DNA from: JBHEBG01 sp046557915
Lineage (GTDB): Bacteria; Bacteroidota; Bacteroidia; Flavobacteriales; Flavobacteriaceae
DNA: 64,000 nt
Reading direction: 5' to 3'
NCBI RefSeq assembly: GCF_046557915.1
Contig: NZ_JBHEBG010000006.1
Location: 58,803-122,802 of the forward strand
Each line of letters begins with the position of its first letter. Within the stretch, counting starts at the first letter, position 1. Shown one piece after another: positions 8,844-17,138 of this stretch. Position numbers and translations under genes: made by a program. The notes below the pieces were generated by a model. The model had not been told where the DNA came from, made no database searches, and saw nothing but the letters and a program-made list of their open reading frames with translations.

Positions 8844-9866
8844 GTGGAAAAAAAAAATATTTACATACTTGCTATCGAATCTTCTTGTGACGACACCTCC
8901 GCAGCGGTATTGTGCAACAAAAAAAAACTGAGCAATGTGGTGGCAACGCAAAAAATCCATGAGGAATACGGGGGGGTTGTTCCCGAACTTGCCTCACGGG
9001 CACACCAGCAAAATATAGTGCCGGTGGTGCACCAAGCGTTGTCCAAGGCAAATATCGATAAAAAACAATTATCAGCCATAGCTTTTACGAGGGGACCTGG
9101 TCTTATGGGTTCTTTATTGGTAGGTGCTTCATTTTCCAAATCACTCGCACTTGGTTTAGATATCCCGCTAATAGAGGTAAACCATATGCAGGCGCATATT
9201 CTGGCCCATTTTATTGAGGAGGAAGGGGTTAAAACACCACCATTTCCCTTCTTGGCCATGACCATTAGTGGCGGCCACACACAAATTGTCCTGGTACGCA
9301 ACTACTTTGATATGGAGATTTTAGGGGAAACCTTGGACGATGCCGTGGGCGAGGCATTTGATAAAAGTGCAAAACTCCTTGGATTACCATACCCTGGTGG
9401 CCCTTTGCTAGATAAATACGCACAGTTGGGAAACCCAAAAGCATTTCCATTTCCAACCCCGAAGGTGGCGGGGTTAGACTTTAGCTTTAGTGGATTAAAG
9501 ACCAGTATCCTATATTTTGTCCAAAAGAACGTAAAACAAAACCCTGAGTTTTTAACGGAACATTTGAACGATATATGCGCTTCCATTCAGTATACCATCA
9601 TTAAAATACTTATGGAAAAACTAAAGAAGGCTGTGCAGCAAACCGGTATTAAAGAAATAGCTATCGGCGGTGGGGTCTCGGCCAATTCGGGCATACGAAC
9701 CGCGCTTAAAGAATCTGAAAAGACTTTGGGTTGGTCTACATACATTCCCAAATTTGAATACTGCACGGACAATGCCGCTATGATAGGTATTGTTGGCTAC
9801 TTAAAATACAAGGAAGGTGCATTTACGGACCAACGGGTCACTACCAAAGCCAGGTACAGTATTTAA
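8844..9866 (+). CDS. tsaD: tRNA N6-threonylcarbamoyladenosine synthase subunit TsaD
   Basis: About 340 residues from GTG 8844. The protein then begins MEKKNIYILAIESSCDDTSAAV, the usual TsaD N-terminus. An upstream TTG (8814) gives a longer form but lies within the predicted promoter. The metal-binding motif NHMQAHILAHF (HMxxH) is present, as are ISGGHTQIVLV, LPYPGGP and IAIGGGVSANSG. TsaD transfers the threonylcarbamoyl group to A37 of ANN-decoding tRNAs with TsaB and TsaE, in the cytoplasm. It is near universal and single copy. TfoX-domain and rsmE genes follow on the same strand. Confidence 0.96.
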   Translation: MEKKNIYILAIESSCDDTSAAVLCNKKKLSNVVATQKIHEEYGGVVPELASRAHQQNIVPVVHQALSKANIDKKQLSAIAFTRGPGLMGSLLVGASFSKSLALGLDIPLIEVNHMQAHILAHFIEEEGVKTPPFPFLAMTISGGHTQIVLVRNYFDMEILGETLDDAVGEAFDKSAKLLGLPYPGGPLLDKYAQLGNPKAFPFPTPKVAGLDFSFSGLKTSILYFVQKNVKQNPEFLTEHLNDICASIQYTIIKILMEKLKKAVQQTGIKEIAIGGGVSANSGIRTALKESEKTLGWSTYIPKFEYCTDNAAMIGIVGYLKYKEGAFTDQRVTTKARYSI

Positions 9867-9923
9867 AAACCAAAATCGATAAATAACCGCTAACTTTAAC
9901 CCAACAACCCTAAACTTAAGCAG

Positions 9924-10250
9924 ATGGCTTATAATGAGGATTTAGCAAACAGAATACGAATTACCATCAAATTGTTTCCGGAGGACTTTACCGAAAAGAA
10001 AATGTTCGGAGGGCTGTCCTTTCTTTACAAAGGTAAAATGACCGTAGGCGTAATTAAGGAAGAGCTGGCAGTACGCGTAGTTTCCGATAAAATAAACACC
10101 GTTTTAAGTGAAGGTTTTGCGAGACCCATGGATTTTACCAAACGTCCAATGAAAGAATTTGTGTATGTATCCCCAGACGGATTTAAAACAGAGGAACAAC
10201 TTTTGCATTGGATAGAACTTGGATTAGAGCACGCAAAAACCAAACTATAA
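9924..10250 (+). CDS. TfoX/Sxy N-terminal domain protein
   Basis: A 108-residue protein consisting only of the TfoX N-terminal domain. KKMFGGLSFLYKGKMTVGVIKEELAVRV is characteristic, followed by RPMDFTKRPMKEFVYV and an amphipathic C-terminal helix. The competence regulators TfoX/Sxy carry this domain, but short stand-alone copies are common in Bacteroidota and their role is not established. It lies 57 bp after tsaD and 13 bp before rsmE and is probably co-transcribed with rsmE. No DNA-binding motif is visible. Confidence 0.85.
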   Translation: MAYNEDLANRIRITIKLFPEDFTEKKMFGGLSFLYKGKMTVGVIKEELAVRVVSDKINTVLSEGFARPMDFTKRPMKEFVYVSPDGFKTEEQLLHWIELGLEHAKTKL

Positions 10251-10263
10251 CACACCCTATTTT

Positions 10264-10971
10264 ATGCAACTCTTTTACAACTCCAATCTGGATTTAAGTA
10301 TTTCCCAATTTACTTTCCCGGCAGAAGAAAGCAAACATATCGTTAAAGTACTTCGTAAAAAAGAGGGCGATATGGTATATATCACCAACGGTGTGGGCTA
10401 TATTTTTGATGCGCGGATAATAGTGGCAGACCCCAAACGTTGCAAGGTAGAAATAGTGAATACTACTAAAAAACACCCTAAAAGATATCACTTACATATG
10501 GTGGTGGCCCCTACTAAAATGAACGACCGTTTTGAATGGTTCTTGGAAAAAGCCACCGAAATTGGGGTACACGAGATTACCCCGATTATCTGTGACCGCT
10601 CCGAAAGAAAGGTAATTAAACAAGAGCGGATGCAAAAAGTAATCCAATCGGCCATGAAACAATCATTGCAGGCCTACTTGCCAAAACTGAACAAGGCCAT
10701 TTCATTTAAAGACTATATGAAAGAGCCGCAAGATGGGCTGCTTTTTATTGCCCATTGTGATGACGGTGAAAAAATGGAGCTCAAAAGACGTGTAGCTCCA
10801 GACAAAGATATCACCATACTTATAGGACCAGAAGGCGATTTTTCGGGTAAAGAAATAGACACGGCCCTTAAAACCGGATTTTTGCCGGTATCCCTAGGGG
10901 AAAACCGCTTGCGGACAGAAACCGCGGCTATTTTCGCCTGTACGGTTGTAACCATCATTAACAACGGTTAA
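10264..10971 (+). CDS. rsmE: 16S rRNA (uracil-1498-N3)-methyltransferase
   Basis: A 235-residue SPOUT-class methyltransferase. The N-terminal PUA-like part has HIVKVLRKKEGD. The core has KATEIGVHEITPIICDRSERK. The C-terminal knot has LIGPEGDFSGKEID and VSLGENRLRTETAAI, the RsmE signatures for S-adenosylmethionine binding. It methylates U1498 of 16S rRNA in the 30S subunit. The length is normal and the start is ATG. It ends near a bidirectional hairpin shared with the convergent DUF1223 gene. Confidence 0.96.
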   Translation: MQLFYNSNLDLSISQFTFPAEESKHIVKVLRKKEGDMVYITNGVGYIFDARIIVADPKRCKVEIVNTTKKHPKRYHLHMVVAPTKMNDRFEWFLEKATEIGVHEITPIICDRSERKVIKQERMQKVIQSAMKQSLQAYLPKLNKAISFKDYMKEPQDGLLFIAHCDDGEKMELKRRVAPDKDITILIGPEGDFSGKEIDTALKTGFLPVSLGENRLRTETAAIFACTVVTIINNG

Positions 10972-10982
10972 TTAAGGATTGT

Positions 10983-11034
10983 AAAAAAAATTCCGCACTC
11001 CAAACTGCTGAACAAAACAGCCCGAAGTGCGGAA
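10983..11034 (-). terminator. Hairpin terminator between rsmE and the DUF1223 gene
   Basis: A perfect 9-bp inverted repeat (TTCCGCACT at 10991-10999, AGTGCGGAA at 11026-11034) encloses a 26-nt loop with a minor inner stem. On the minus strand it is followed by eight T (10983-10990), a good intrinsic terminator for the DUF1223 gene. On the plus strand it lacks a T-run but may still block read-through from rsmE. Confidence 0.8.
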
Positions 11035-11054
11035 CAACAACAAACATCAAACAC

Positions 11055-11843
11055 TTACCTTTTTACTTCAATTTTTGCTGCACCGGTTATATCATAATCC
11101 GCATTTTCCAAAAGCAGCATTAATCTAATTTTTTCATTGGGCCCTACATTTTCGGGGATGCTTAAATAAGAAGAGCCCAAAGCTTTGCCCAGGGCAATGG
11201 TTTTCTCCGATACCACAATATTACTATTGGTAAGGGTCCTATTTCTATTTTCTCCGCGTTTTACCTCGGTAATTTTTTGGTCCAATACCAAAACCGCCCT
11301 TATCTTTTTACTGGTTATGTTTCCCTCAATACTATAATCAAAACTCAAACTTCTTGTATTGGGCTTAAGATTTGAGATTTCTATCTTGTTCGTGGATTTT
11401 AGGTCGCTATAAGCGCTTATTTTACCATACATCTTGGAAGCGCTAGAACCTACAAAATGTTCTTTACCATTTACTACCACTTGGGGGGTGTAGTTACTCC
11501 TATTCCTAAATTTAAGGTTATATTCCCTTTGTTTTTGGGCATATTTAGAACTACTGAAAGGATCTGTCCATCCGATATAATTCCAGTAATCTACATGGTA
11601 AGACAGGGCAAATACCTTGTCTTTGTATTCTTTTTTAACTCTGTTCAACAACTCATCTGCAGGAGGGCAACTAGAACAACCTTGGGAAGTAAACAATTCC
11701 AAAACTACAATAGGGTCGTAAACAGCTGCTTCCGGTAACTTTTCATTGGTACTGGCAGTATACGTAGCCGAACTCAGCGTTGTAAACGCCATAAAACCCA
11801 AACTGACCAAAACAATTGAGGGAACTATAATTTTTTTAAACAT
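11055..11843 (-). CDS. DUF1223 exported thioredoxin-like protein
   Basis: The start is taken as the ATG at 11843, giving 262 residues; a longer open frame upstream lacks a signal peptide and overlaps the divergent gene. The N-terminus is a hydrophobic signal or anchor (about residues 4-25). The core begins PIVVLELFTSQGCSSCPPADELL, with a CxxC pair at about C56 and C59, the hallmark of DUF1223, a secreted thioredoxin-fold family of unknown biochemical role. Also visible are HVDYWNYIGWTDPF and TPQVVVNG, both conserved in the family. The C-terminal ~90 residues look like a beta-sandwich. The gene diverges from the DUF4159 gene with 40 bp between. Confidence 0.85.
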   Translation of the reverse strand: MFKKIIVPSIVLVSLGFMAFTTLSSATYTASTNEKLPEAAVYDPIVVLELFTSQGCSSCPPADELLNRVKKEYKDKVFALSYHVDYWNYIGWTDPFSSSKYAQKQREYNLKFRNRSNYTPQVVVNGKEHFVGSSASKMYGKISAYSDLKSTNKIEISNLKPNTRSLSFDYSIEGNITSKKIRAVLVLDQKITEVKRGENRNRTLTNSNIVVSEKTIALGKALGSSYLSIPENVGPNEKIRLMLLLENADYDITGAAKIEVKR

Positions 11844-11852
11844 GAGATTTGT

Positions 11853-11860
11853 TACTTTTG
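11853..11860 (+). promoter_or_regulatory. -7 promoter box for the DUF4159 gene
   Basis: TACTTTTG matches TAnnTTTG and lies 23 bp before the ATG at 11884. No clear TTTG -33 element is at the usual distance, so this is a partial match. Confidence 0.4.
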
Positions 11861-11883
11861 GTTTATTATAAGTTCGATCGTAC

Positions 11884-12534
11884 ATGAAACTACTTACGCT
11901 ACTCGTCTTCTTTTTAACTTTTTTTGGGAAAACTACCCTAAATGCCCAAGAAATTGCTATCCTAAAATATGGAGGGGGTGGAGATTGGTATTCCAACCCT
12001 ACAGCGCTACCCAATCTAATCCAGTTTTGTAATGATAATATTAATACCAGAATTGCGCTCAGACCAAAAACAGTTGAGGTTGGCAGTACCAACCTTTTTC
12101 AATACCCCTATCTGCATATGACCGGGCATGGCAACGTCTTCTTCTCTGAGGATGAAGCGGCTAACCTAAGGACCTATCTACAGTCTGGCGGTTTTATTCA
12201 TATAGACGATAACTATGGTATGGAACCCTACCTAAGAAAGGAGTTGGCCAAAGTATTTCCGGATATAGCGCTGACCGAACTTGGGGCAGACCATCCGATC
12301 TTCGATCAGAAATACAAATTTCCCGAAGGGCTACCCAAAATTCACGAACACGATGGTAAACGACCCAAGGCCATGGGTATCTTTTATGAAAACCGATTGG
12401 TACTGCTATTTACTTATGAGAGCGACTTGGGAGATGGCTGGGAAGACCCTTCGGTACATAATGACCCACAAGAGGTTAGACTAAAGGCACTCCAAATGGG
12501 CGCCAATATTGTACAATATGCATTTAAAAATTAA
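11884..12534 (+). CDS. DUF4159 domain exported protein
   Basis: 216 residues with a cleavable signal peptide (about residues 1-21, ending LNAQE). The rest is a single DUF4159 domain: AILKYGGGGDWYSNPTALPN, a YLHMTGHGNVFFSEDEAANLR turn and GGFIHIDDNYGM. The fold resembles class I glutamine amidotransferase-like proteins, but no function is established. The gene ends 3 bp before the AI-2E permease gene, so the two and the methyltransferase that follows probably form an operon. Confidence 0.85.
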   Translation: MKLLTLLVFFLTFFGKTTLNAQEIAILKYGGGGDWYSNPTALPNLIQFCNDNINTRIALRPKTVEVGSTNLFQYPYLHMTGHGNVFFSEDEAANLRTYLQSGGFIHIDDNYGMEPYLRKELAKVFPDIALTELGADHPIFDQKYKFPEGLPKIHEHDGKRPKAMGIFYENRLVLLFTYESDLGDGWEDPSVHNDPQEVRLKALQMGANIVQYAFKN

Positions 12535-12537
12535 TAC

Positions 12538-13626
12538 ATGAACCCAAAAATAATTTCTGAAGGTATTCTAAGGGCAGTAGGTATTATCGTAGTTGTTGTC
12601 CTTTTGGGTTATTTCCTCTTAAAAATTAGTGTTGTGCTAGTCTATATTGCCATAGCGGCAGTAATTTCCTTAATTGGGAGGCCTATAGTCCTTTTTTTAA
12701 GAAGAAGGTTAAAATTTAAAAACATTCTGGCGGTTGTTTTTACCATGCTTTTATTGATAGGTTTGGTAGTAGGCATTATAGCACTATTTGTTCCGCTTTT
12801 GGTACAGCAAGGGCATAACCTGTCCTTATTGAATATAGATGCTTTGCAAGGCGATGTGGAAAATCTGTATTTGCAGATAACTGATTATTTTGGACTTAGT
12901 ACCGTAGATATTGAGCAAAGCATTAAAAACTCCAAACTCTTGTCCAATCTAGATTTTAGCTTTGTCCCCAATTTTTTCAATTCCCTGATTGGTGTTTTGG
13001 GAAGTTTTAGCATTGGGCTATTTTCCGTACTCTTCATTACTTTCTTTTTTCTAAAGGATAGCCAACTTTTTGAAGAAGGTTTGTTGGTATTGGTACCCAA
13101 GGGAAATGAGGGTAGACTAAAAAAATCAATCAATACCATAAAGGATTTACTATCCAGGTATTTTGTTGGATTGGTTTTTCAAATCCTGATTCTCTTCATA
13201 ATTTATACGATTGTATTACTTGTTTTTGGCATCGAAAATGCGGTAGTGATCGCCTTCCTTTGTGCCCTACTAAATCTTATTCCCTACGTGGGTCCCATCA
13301 TTGGTGGAGTGCTTATGTTGGTGCTCACCATGTCGAGCAATATCGGAGCCGATTTTAAGGACGTTATTTTACCCGATACGCTGTGGGTAATGGGTGGGTT
13401 TTTAGTTGGCCAATTGGTAGATAATTTTTTCTCTCAACCACGAATTTTTTCGCAAAGCGTAAAGTCGCATCCCTTAGAAATTTTCCTCATTATTATTATA
13501 GGCGGACTTTTGTTCGGAGTAACAGGAATGATCATCGCCGTACCAGGATATACGGCAATAAAAGTGATTTTGAAGGAGTTTTTTGCTGAAAATAAGATCG
13601 TAAAATCCTTAACAAAAAATTTATAG
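12538..13626 (+). CDS. AI-2E family (PerM/YdiK-type) transporter
   Basis: A 362-residue inner-membrane protein with about seven or eight hydrophobic segments. Pairs of segments lie at the N-terminus (residues 10-65), a soluble stretch follows (90-150), and clustered helices fill the C-terminal half. Family signatures include LCALLNLIPYVGPIIGG and the late GVTGMIIAVPGYTAIKVIL. Members are usually annotated as AI-2E exporters or permeases; the real substrate here is unknown. It begins 3 bp after the DUF4159 gene and ends 7 bp before the next gene. Confidence 0.88.
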   Translation: MNPKIISEGILRAVGIIVVVVLLGYFLLKISVVLVYIAIAAVISLIGRPIVLFLRRRLKFKNILAVVFTMLLLIGLVVGIIALFVPLLVQQGHNLSLLNIDALQGDVENLYLQITDYFGLSTVDIEQSIKNSKLLSNLDFSFVPNFFNSLIGVLGSFSIGLFSVLFITFFFLKDSQLFEEGLLVLVPKGNEGRLKKSINTIKDLLSRYFVGLVFQILILFIIYTIVLLVFGIENAVVIAFLCALLNLIPYVGPIIGGVLMLVLTMSSNIGADFKDVILPDTLWVMGGFLVGQLVDNFFSQPRIFSQSVKSHPLEIFLIIIIGGLLFGVTGMIIAVPGYTAIKVILKEFFAENKIVKSLTKNL

Positions 13627-13633
13627 TAAAACT

Positions 13634-14815
13634 TTGAATAAAGACATATTAAATACTGGTGTTCAAAGTTTTATAGACAAAAATTTAAATACTGACATCG
13701 TGTCAGTTCTGTTAAAAAAGAGTAATTTTGAGGGTGTTTCCCCAAAAGAGCTTGCAGAGCAGATCGAGGCCAAAAAAAAGTGTGCGGATAAACTTCCCTC
13801 TTGGTTTAATACGCCAAAAATTTATTATCCGAACAAGCTTAATATTGCTCAGACTTCCTCAGAAATTACTGCCAAACACAAAGCCACTTTGATACACGGA
13901 AAAGCGCTTTTGGATCTTACCGGCGGAATGGGTGTGGACAGCTATTTTTTTAGTACAAAAATGACGTCCGTAGTGCACTGTGAAATTGATCAAAACCTCT
14001 CCGAAATAGCCACTCATAATTTCACCATTTTGGGCGTCCAAAATGTAGAGACAAAAAATGGCGATGGACTCCATATTTTAAAAAACACAAATGATAAATT
14101 TGATTGGATCTATGTAGATCCTTCGAGACGTAATGAGGATAAAGGGAAAGTTTTTACACTAACGGATTCACTTCCCAACGTTCCTGAGAATTTGGAGCTT
14201 CTTTTTTCCAAGGCCAGCAATATTTTGATTAAGACCGCTCCCCTATTGGATATTTCCGTTGGACTTAAACAACTTAAGTTTGTAAAGGAAATCCATGTGG
14301 TAGCTGTTAAAAACGAAGTAAAAGAATTGTTGTGGGTGTTGCAAAAGGGATTTAAAGGTACCCTGGCCATAAAAACCATCAACATAACCAAAGACAGTTC
14401 TGAAACTTTCAATTTTTTGGACGGTCAAGAAAAAAGCGCCCTGACGGATTATGGTTTTCCCATGGCCTACCTCTACGAACCCAATTCGGCCATCCTTAAA
14501 TCCGGGGCCTTTAAGATTGTAGGACAACAATTTAAGCTTGCAAAACTGCATCAACATACGCATTTATTCACCTCCGACCGATTAATAGGTTTTCCGGGAA
14601 GACGGTTTTTTGTACAACGGGTACTGCCATACAACAAAAAGACCGTTCTTGGCCTAGGCCTTAAAAAAGCGAATATTGCCACCCGTAATTTTCCCGAAAC
14701 TGTTGCCACGCTAAGAAAAAAGTTTAAAATAACCGATGGCGGGGAGGTTTATCTGTTTTTTGTAACAGCGCATCAGGGCAAGCTCCTAGTGCTCTACTGT
14801 GCTAAGGCTCTGTAG
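13634..14815 (+). CDS. Class I SAM-dependent methyltransferase with THUMP-like domain
   Basis: 393 residues from a TTG start 7 bp after the permease gene; no better ATG exists before the conserved region. The N-terminal helical part precedes a Rossmann core: motif I LLDLTGGMGVDSYFF (about 90-105), an acidic VVHCEID, and a catalytic-type WIYVDPSRR. The C-terminal ~90 residues (TSDRLIGFPGRRFFV onward) resemble the THUMP-like domain of this Bacteroidota family. It probably methylates RNA; the target is unknown. Its 3' end overlaps the convergent dipeptidase gene by 14 bp. Confidence 0.85.
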   Translation: MNKDILNTGVQSFIDKNLNTDIVSVLLKKSNFEGVSPKELAEQIEAKKKCADKLPSWFNTPKIYYPNKLNIAQTSSEITAKHKATLIHGKALLDLTGGMGVDSYFFSTKMTSVVHCEIDQNLSEIATHNFTILGVQNVETKNGDGLHILKNTNDKFDWIYVDPSRRNEDKGKVFTLTDSLPNVPENLELLFSKASNILIKTAPLLDISVGLKQLKFVKEIHVVAVKNEVKELLWVLQKGFKGTLAIKTINITKDSSETFNFLDGQEKSALTDYGFPMAYLYEPNSAILKSGAFKIVGQQFKLAKLHQHTHLFTSDRLIGFPGRRFFVQRVLPYNKKTVLGLGLKKANIATRNFPETVATLRKKFKITDGGEVYLFFVTAHQGKLLVLYCAKAL

Positions 14816-15539
14816 TGGTACATTCCCATTTAAAATCGGCAATGGGGTCGTTAGAAGCCGCCGATAGGTTGTAGTGCCACCATTCTGTCCTAATGGACCA
14901 AAACCCATGGCTTTCCATAATCCCTTTCAACAATGTCCTATTGTCTAAAACGGTCTTGGGTAAATCCAAGTTATCATGATAGGCCTTTTTACCAAAGAAA
15001 TCAAAATCCGTACCCATGTCCAGTTCCTCGCCATCCAAGGTTACCAAGGTAATATCCACGGCTCCTCCCTTATTGTGAATGGAACCTTTGACGGGGTCTG
15101 CCACATACTGGGGATTTGGGACAATGGCCCACATTTTATACTGCACGGAGTTGGGCCGATAGCAATCAAAAAACTTTATTTTATAACCTTGTTTCATAAA
15201 TTGGGCATTGGCCTTTAGTAGGGCCTTTGCCGTTTTTACACGGGTGTAACACTCGGCGCAGTTGTATACTTTGGCTTCCAAAAAATTGTTCTTGGTAGCA
15301 TAGCGCAAATCATAAACAAAGTCTTTACTGTAATCTGCCAAGCGCACAAAAGTTGTATCCGCAAGCCCTTCCAAAGTCTTCATTTTTACAACAACCGTAG
15401 CAGGTTCCGTTATTTTAATGTCTGAAGTATCGGGTTTTTCCACTACCGCATCCATAGGTTCCTTAGCAGCCTTGTTGTTTTTACAGGCAACTGCAAGAAC
15501 AACGCTAAAAATTAGAATTACTATGTTCTTGTTTATCAT
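14802..15539 (-). CDS. D-alanyl-D-alanine dipeptidase (VanX/DdpX, M15D), lipoprotein
   Basis: 245 residues with a lipoprotein signal (lipobox LAVAC, Cys19). The catalytic domain shows FFDCYRP (Arg), the zinc ligands in GSIHNKGGAVDITL (His, Asp), and TEWWHYNL (Glu base and His ligand), all expected of family M15D. The enzyme hydrolyses D-Ala-D-Ala in the periplasm. It probably serves wall turnover or scavenging, since no vanHA-like genes are nearby. The region 15540-15683 separates it from the divergent GH1 gene; it is AT-rich and I found no confident promoter box there. Confidence 0.92.
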   Translation of the reverse strand: MINKNIVILIFSVVLAVACKNNKAAKEPMDAVVEKPDTSDIKITEPATVVVKMKTLEGLADTTFVRLADYSKDFVYDLRYATKNNFLEAKVYNCAECYTRVKTAKALLKANAQFMKQGYKIKFFDCYRPNSVQYKMWAIVPNPQYVADPVKGSIHNKGGAVDITLVTLDGEELDMGTDFDFFGKKAYHDNLDLPKTVLDNRTLLKGIMESHGFWSIRTEWWHYNLSAASNDPIADFKWECTTTEP

Positions 15540-15683
15540 GTTATGGGTTAAATTGAACTATTAAAGAGAAAAATACATCAACTTTTTCAATTCCGATACT
15601 TTTTTGTCATTTTTCAGTTAGTAATTATTCGTAATTTATTACATCTTTATAATCACTAATTATTTATCACCAATATTACTTAG

Positions 15684-17066
15684 ATGATACACTTTCCAAA
15701 GGATTTTATTTGGGGTTCCGCAACCTCTAGTTATCAAATAGAGGGCGCAGCTTCCGAAGGCGGTAGAGCTTGGAGCATTTGGGATGCATTTGCCCATACA
15801 CCGGACAGAACGGCCAACAATGAGCATGGAGATATGGCCTGTGACCATTATCACAGATATAAGGAAGACGTAAAATTAATGGCTGATCTAGGTCTTAAGG
15901 CATACCGGTTCTCCATTTCTTGGAGCAGAATACAGCCCGATGGACAAGGTGCAGTAAACGAAGAGGGGATACAATTCTATTCCGATCTCATCGATGAACT
16001 TTTAAAATATAATATTACCCCTTGGGTAACTTTGTACCATTGGGATTTACCATTGGCACTCCATACCGAAAAGGACGGCTGGCTTAATCCGGAAATAGCC
16101 GATTATTTTGGTACATATGCCGATATCTGTTTCTCGCGTTTTGGGGATAGGGTAAAAAACTGGATTACCCTTAACGAACCTTGGGTAGTATCCATTTTGG
16201 GATATGCCGATGGTGTTTTTGCTCCCGGACGTAAGTCCAAAGACGAGCCATACCTGGTTGCACATCAATTACTACGGTCTCATGGAAAAGCGGTTAAAAT
16301 TTATAGGGAAAAATATGAGAAGACACAACAAGGAACAATAGGAATAACAAATAATTGCGATTGGCGCGAACCGCTCACTGATACACCCGAAGATGTAGCT
16401 GCCGCGCAAAAGGCGCTAGAGTTTTTCTTGGGGTGGTTTGCAGATCCTATTTATTTTGGTGATTATCCCAAGTCCATGCGCGATAAATTGGGCGATAGAT
16501 TACCCAAGTTTTCAGAAGAGGATAAGGAAATGTTATTGGGTTCCTCCGATTTTTTTGGACTCAACCATTACACCACCTTGTACGCTGCGGACGCTCCCTC
16601 CGGACCTGCCGCAGAAAACAATGTATACGGCAACGGTGGTATTTTTGAAGACCAAAGGGTAGCGCTTAGCGCCGACCCGGAATGGAAGACCACAGCCATG
16701 CAGTGGCCTGTAGCACCATGGGGATGCCAAAAGCTCTTGGAATGGATTAAGGACCGGTACCAGAATCCTCCGCTTTATATAACAGAAAATGGGTGCGCCT
16801 ATAATGATGAGATTGTGAATGGTGAGATTAAGGACACGGAACGCTTGGATTTCTTAAACGGTTACCTATCTGCCTGCCACAAAGCTATCGGCAACGGTGT
16901 AAACCTTAAAGGATATTTTGTATGGTCGTTTATGGATAATTTTGAATGGGCCTTGGGATACTCTAAACGTTTTGGCATTCATTATATGGACTACGAGACC
17001 TTGGAACGAACACCTAAAAATTCGGCTTTATGGTTTAAAGAGGTCATAAAGGAAAATGGGTTCTAG
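15684..17066 (+). CDS. Glycoside hydrolase family 1 beta-glucosidase-type enzyme
   Basis: 460 residues, a full-length GH1 TIM barrel. The N-terminal signature FIWGSATSSYQIEGA is present. The acid/base glutamate is in TLNEPW (about E165) and the nucleophile in ITENG (about E368). There is no signal peptide, so it should act in the cytoplasm on imported beta-disaccharides, most likely glucosides; galactosides, mannosides or fucosides cannot be excluded. The C-terminal SFMDNFEWALGYSKRFG, with the subsite -1 Trp/Glu, is normal. A sulfatase gene follows 48-72 bp downstream, suggesting joint use on a sulfated or algal glycan. Confidence 0.95.
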   Translation: MIHFPKDFIWGSATSSYQIEGAASEGGRAWSIWDAFAHTPDRTANNEHGDMACDHYHRYKEDVKLMADLGLKAYRFSISWSRIQPDGQGAVNEEGIQFYSDLIDELLKYNITPWVTLYHWDLPLALHTEKDGWLNPEIADYFGTYADICFSRFGDRVKNWITLNEPWVVSILGYADGVFAPGRKSKDEPYLVAHQLLRSHGKAVKIYREKYEKTQQGTIGITNNCDWREPLTDTPEDVAAAQKALEFFLGWFADPIYFGDYPKSMRDKLGDRLPKFSEEDKEMLLGSSDFFGLNHYTTLYAADAPSGPAAENNVYGNGGIFEDQRVALSADPEWKTTAMQWPVAPWGCQKLLEWIKDRYQNPPLYITENGCAYNDEIVNGEIKDTERLDFLNGYLSACHKAIGNGVNLKGYFVWSFMDNFEWALGYSKRFGIHYMDYETLERTPKNSALWFKEVIKENGF

Positions 17067-17138
17067 GCTAACAACATAAGGATAACCAACATCCCTCAAC
17101 TCATCGTTGAAGATATGGATCACTATAAAACAAGTATT

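Noticed and set aside
11844..12092. Longer N-terminus for the DUF1223 protein
   Set aside because: It would overlap the divergent DUF4159 gene and hide a good signal peptide that starts at 11843.
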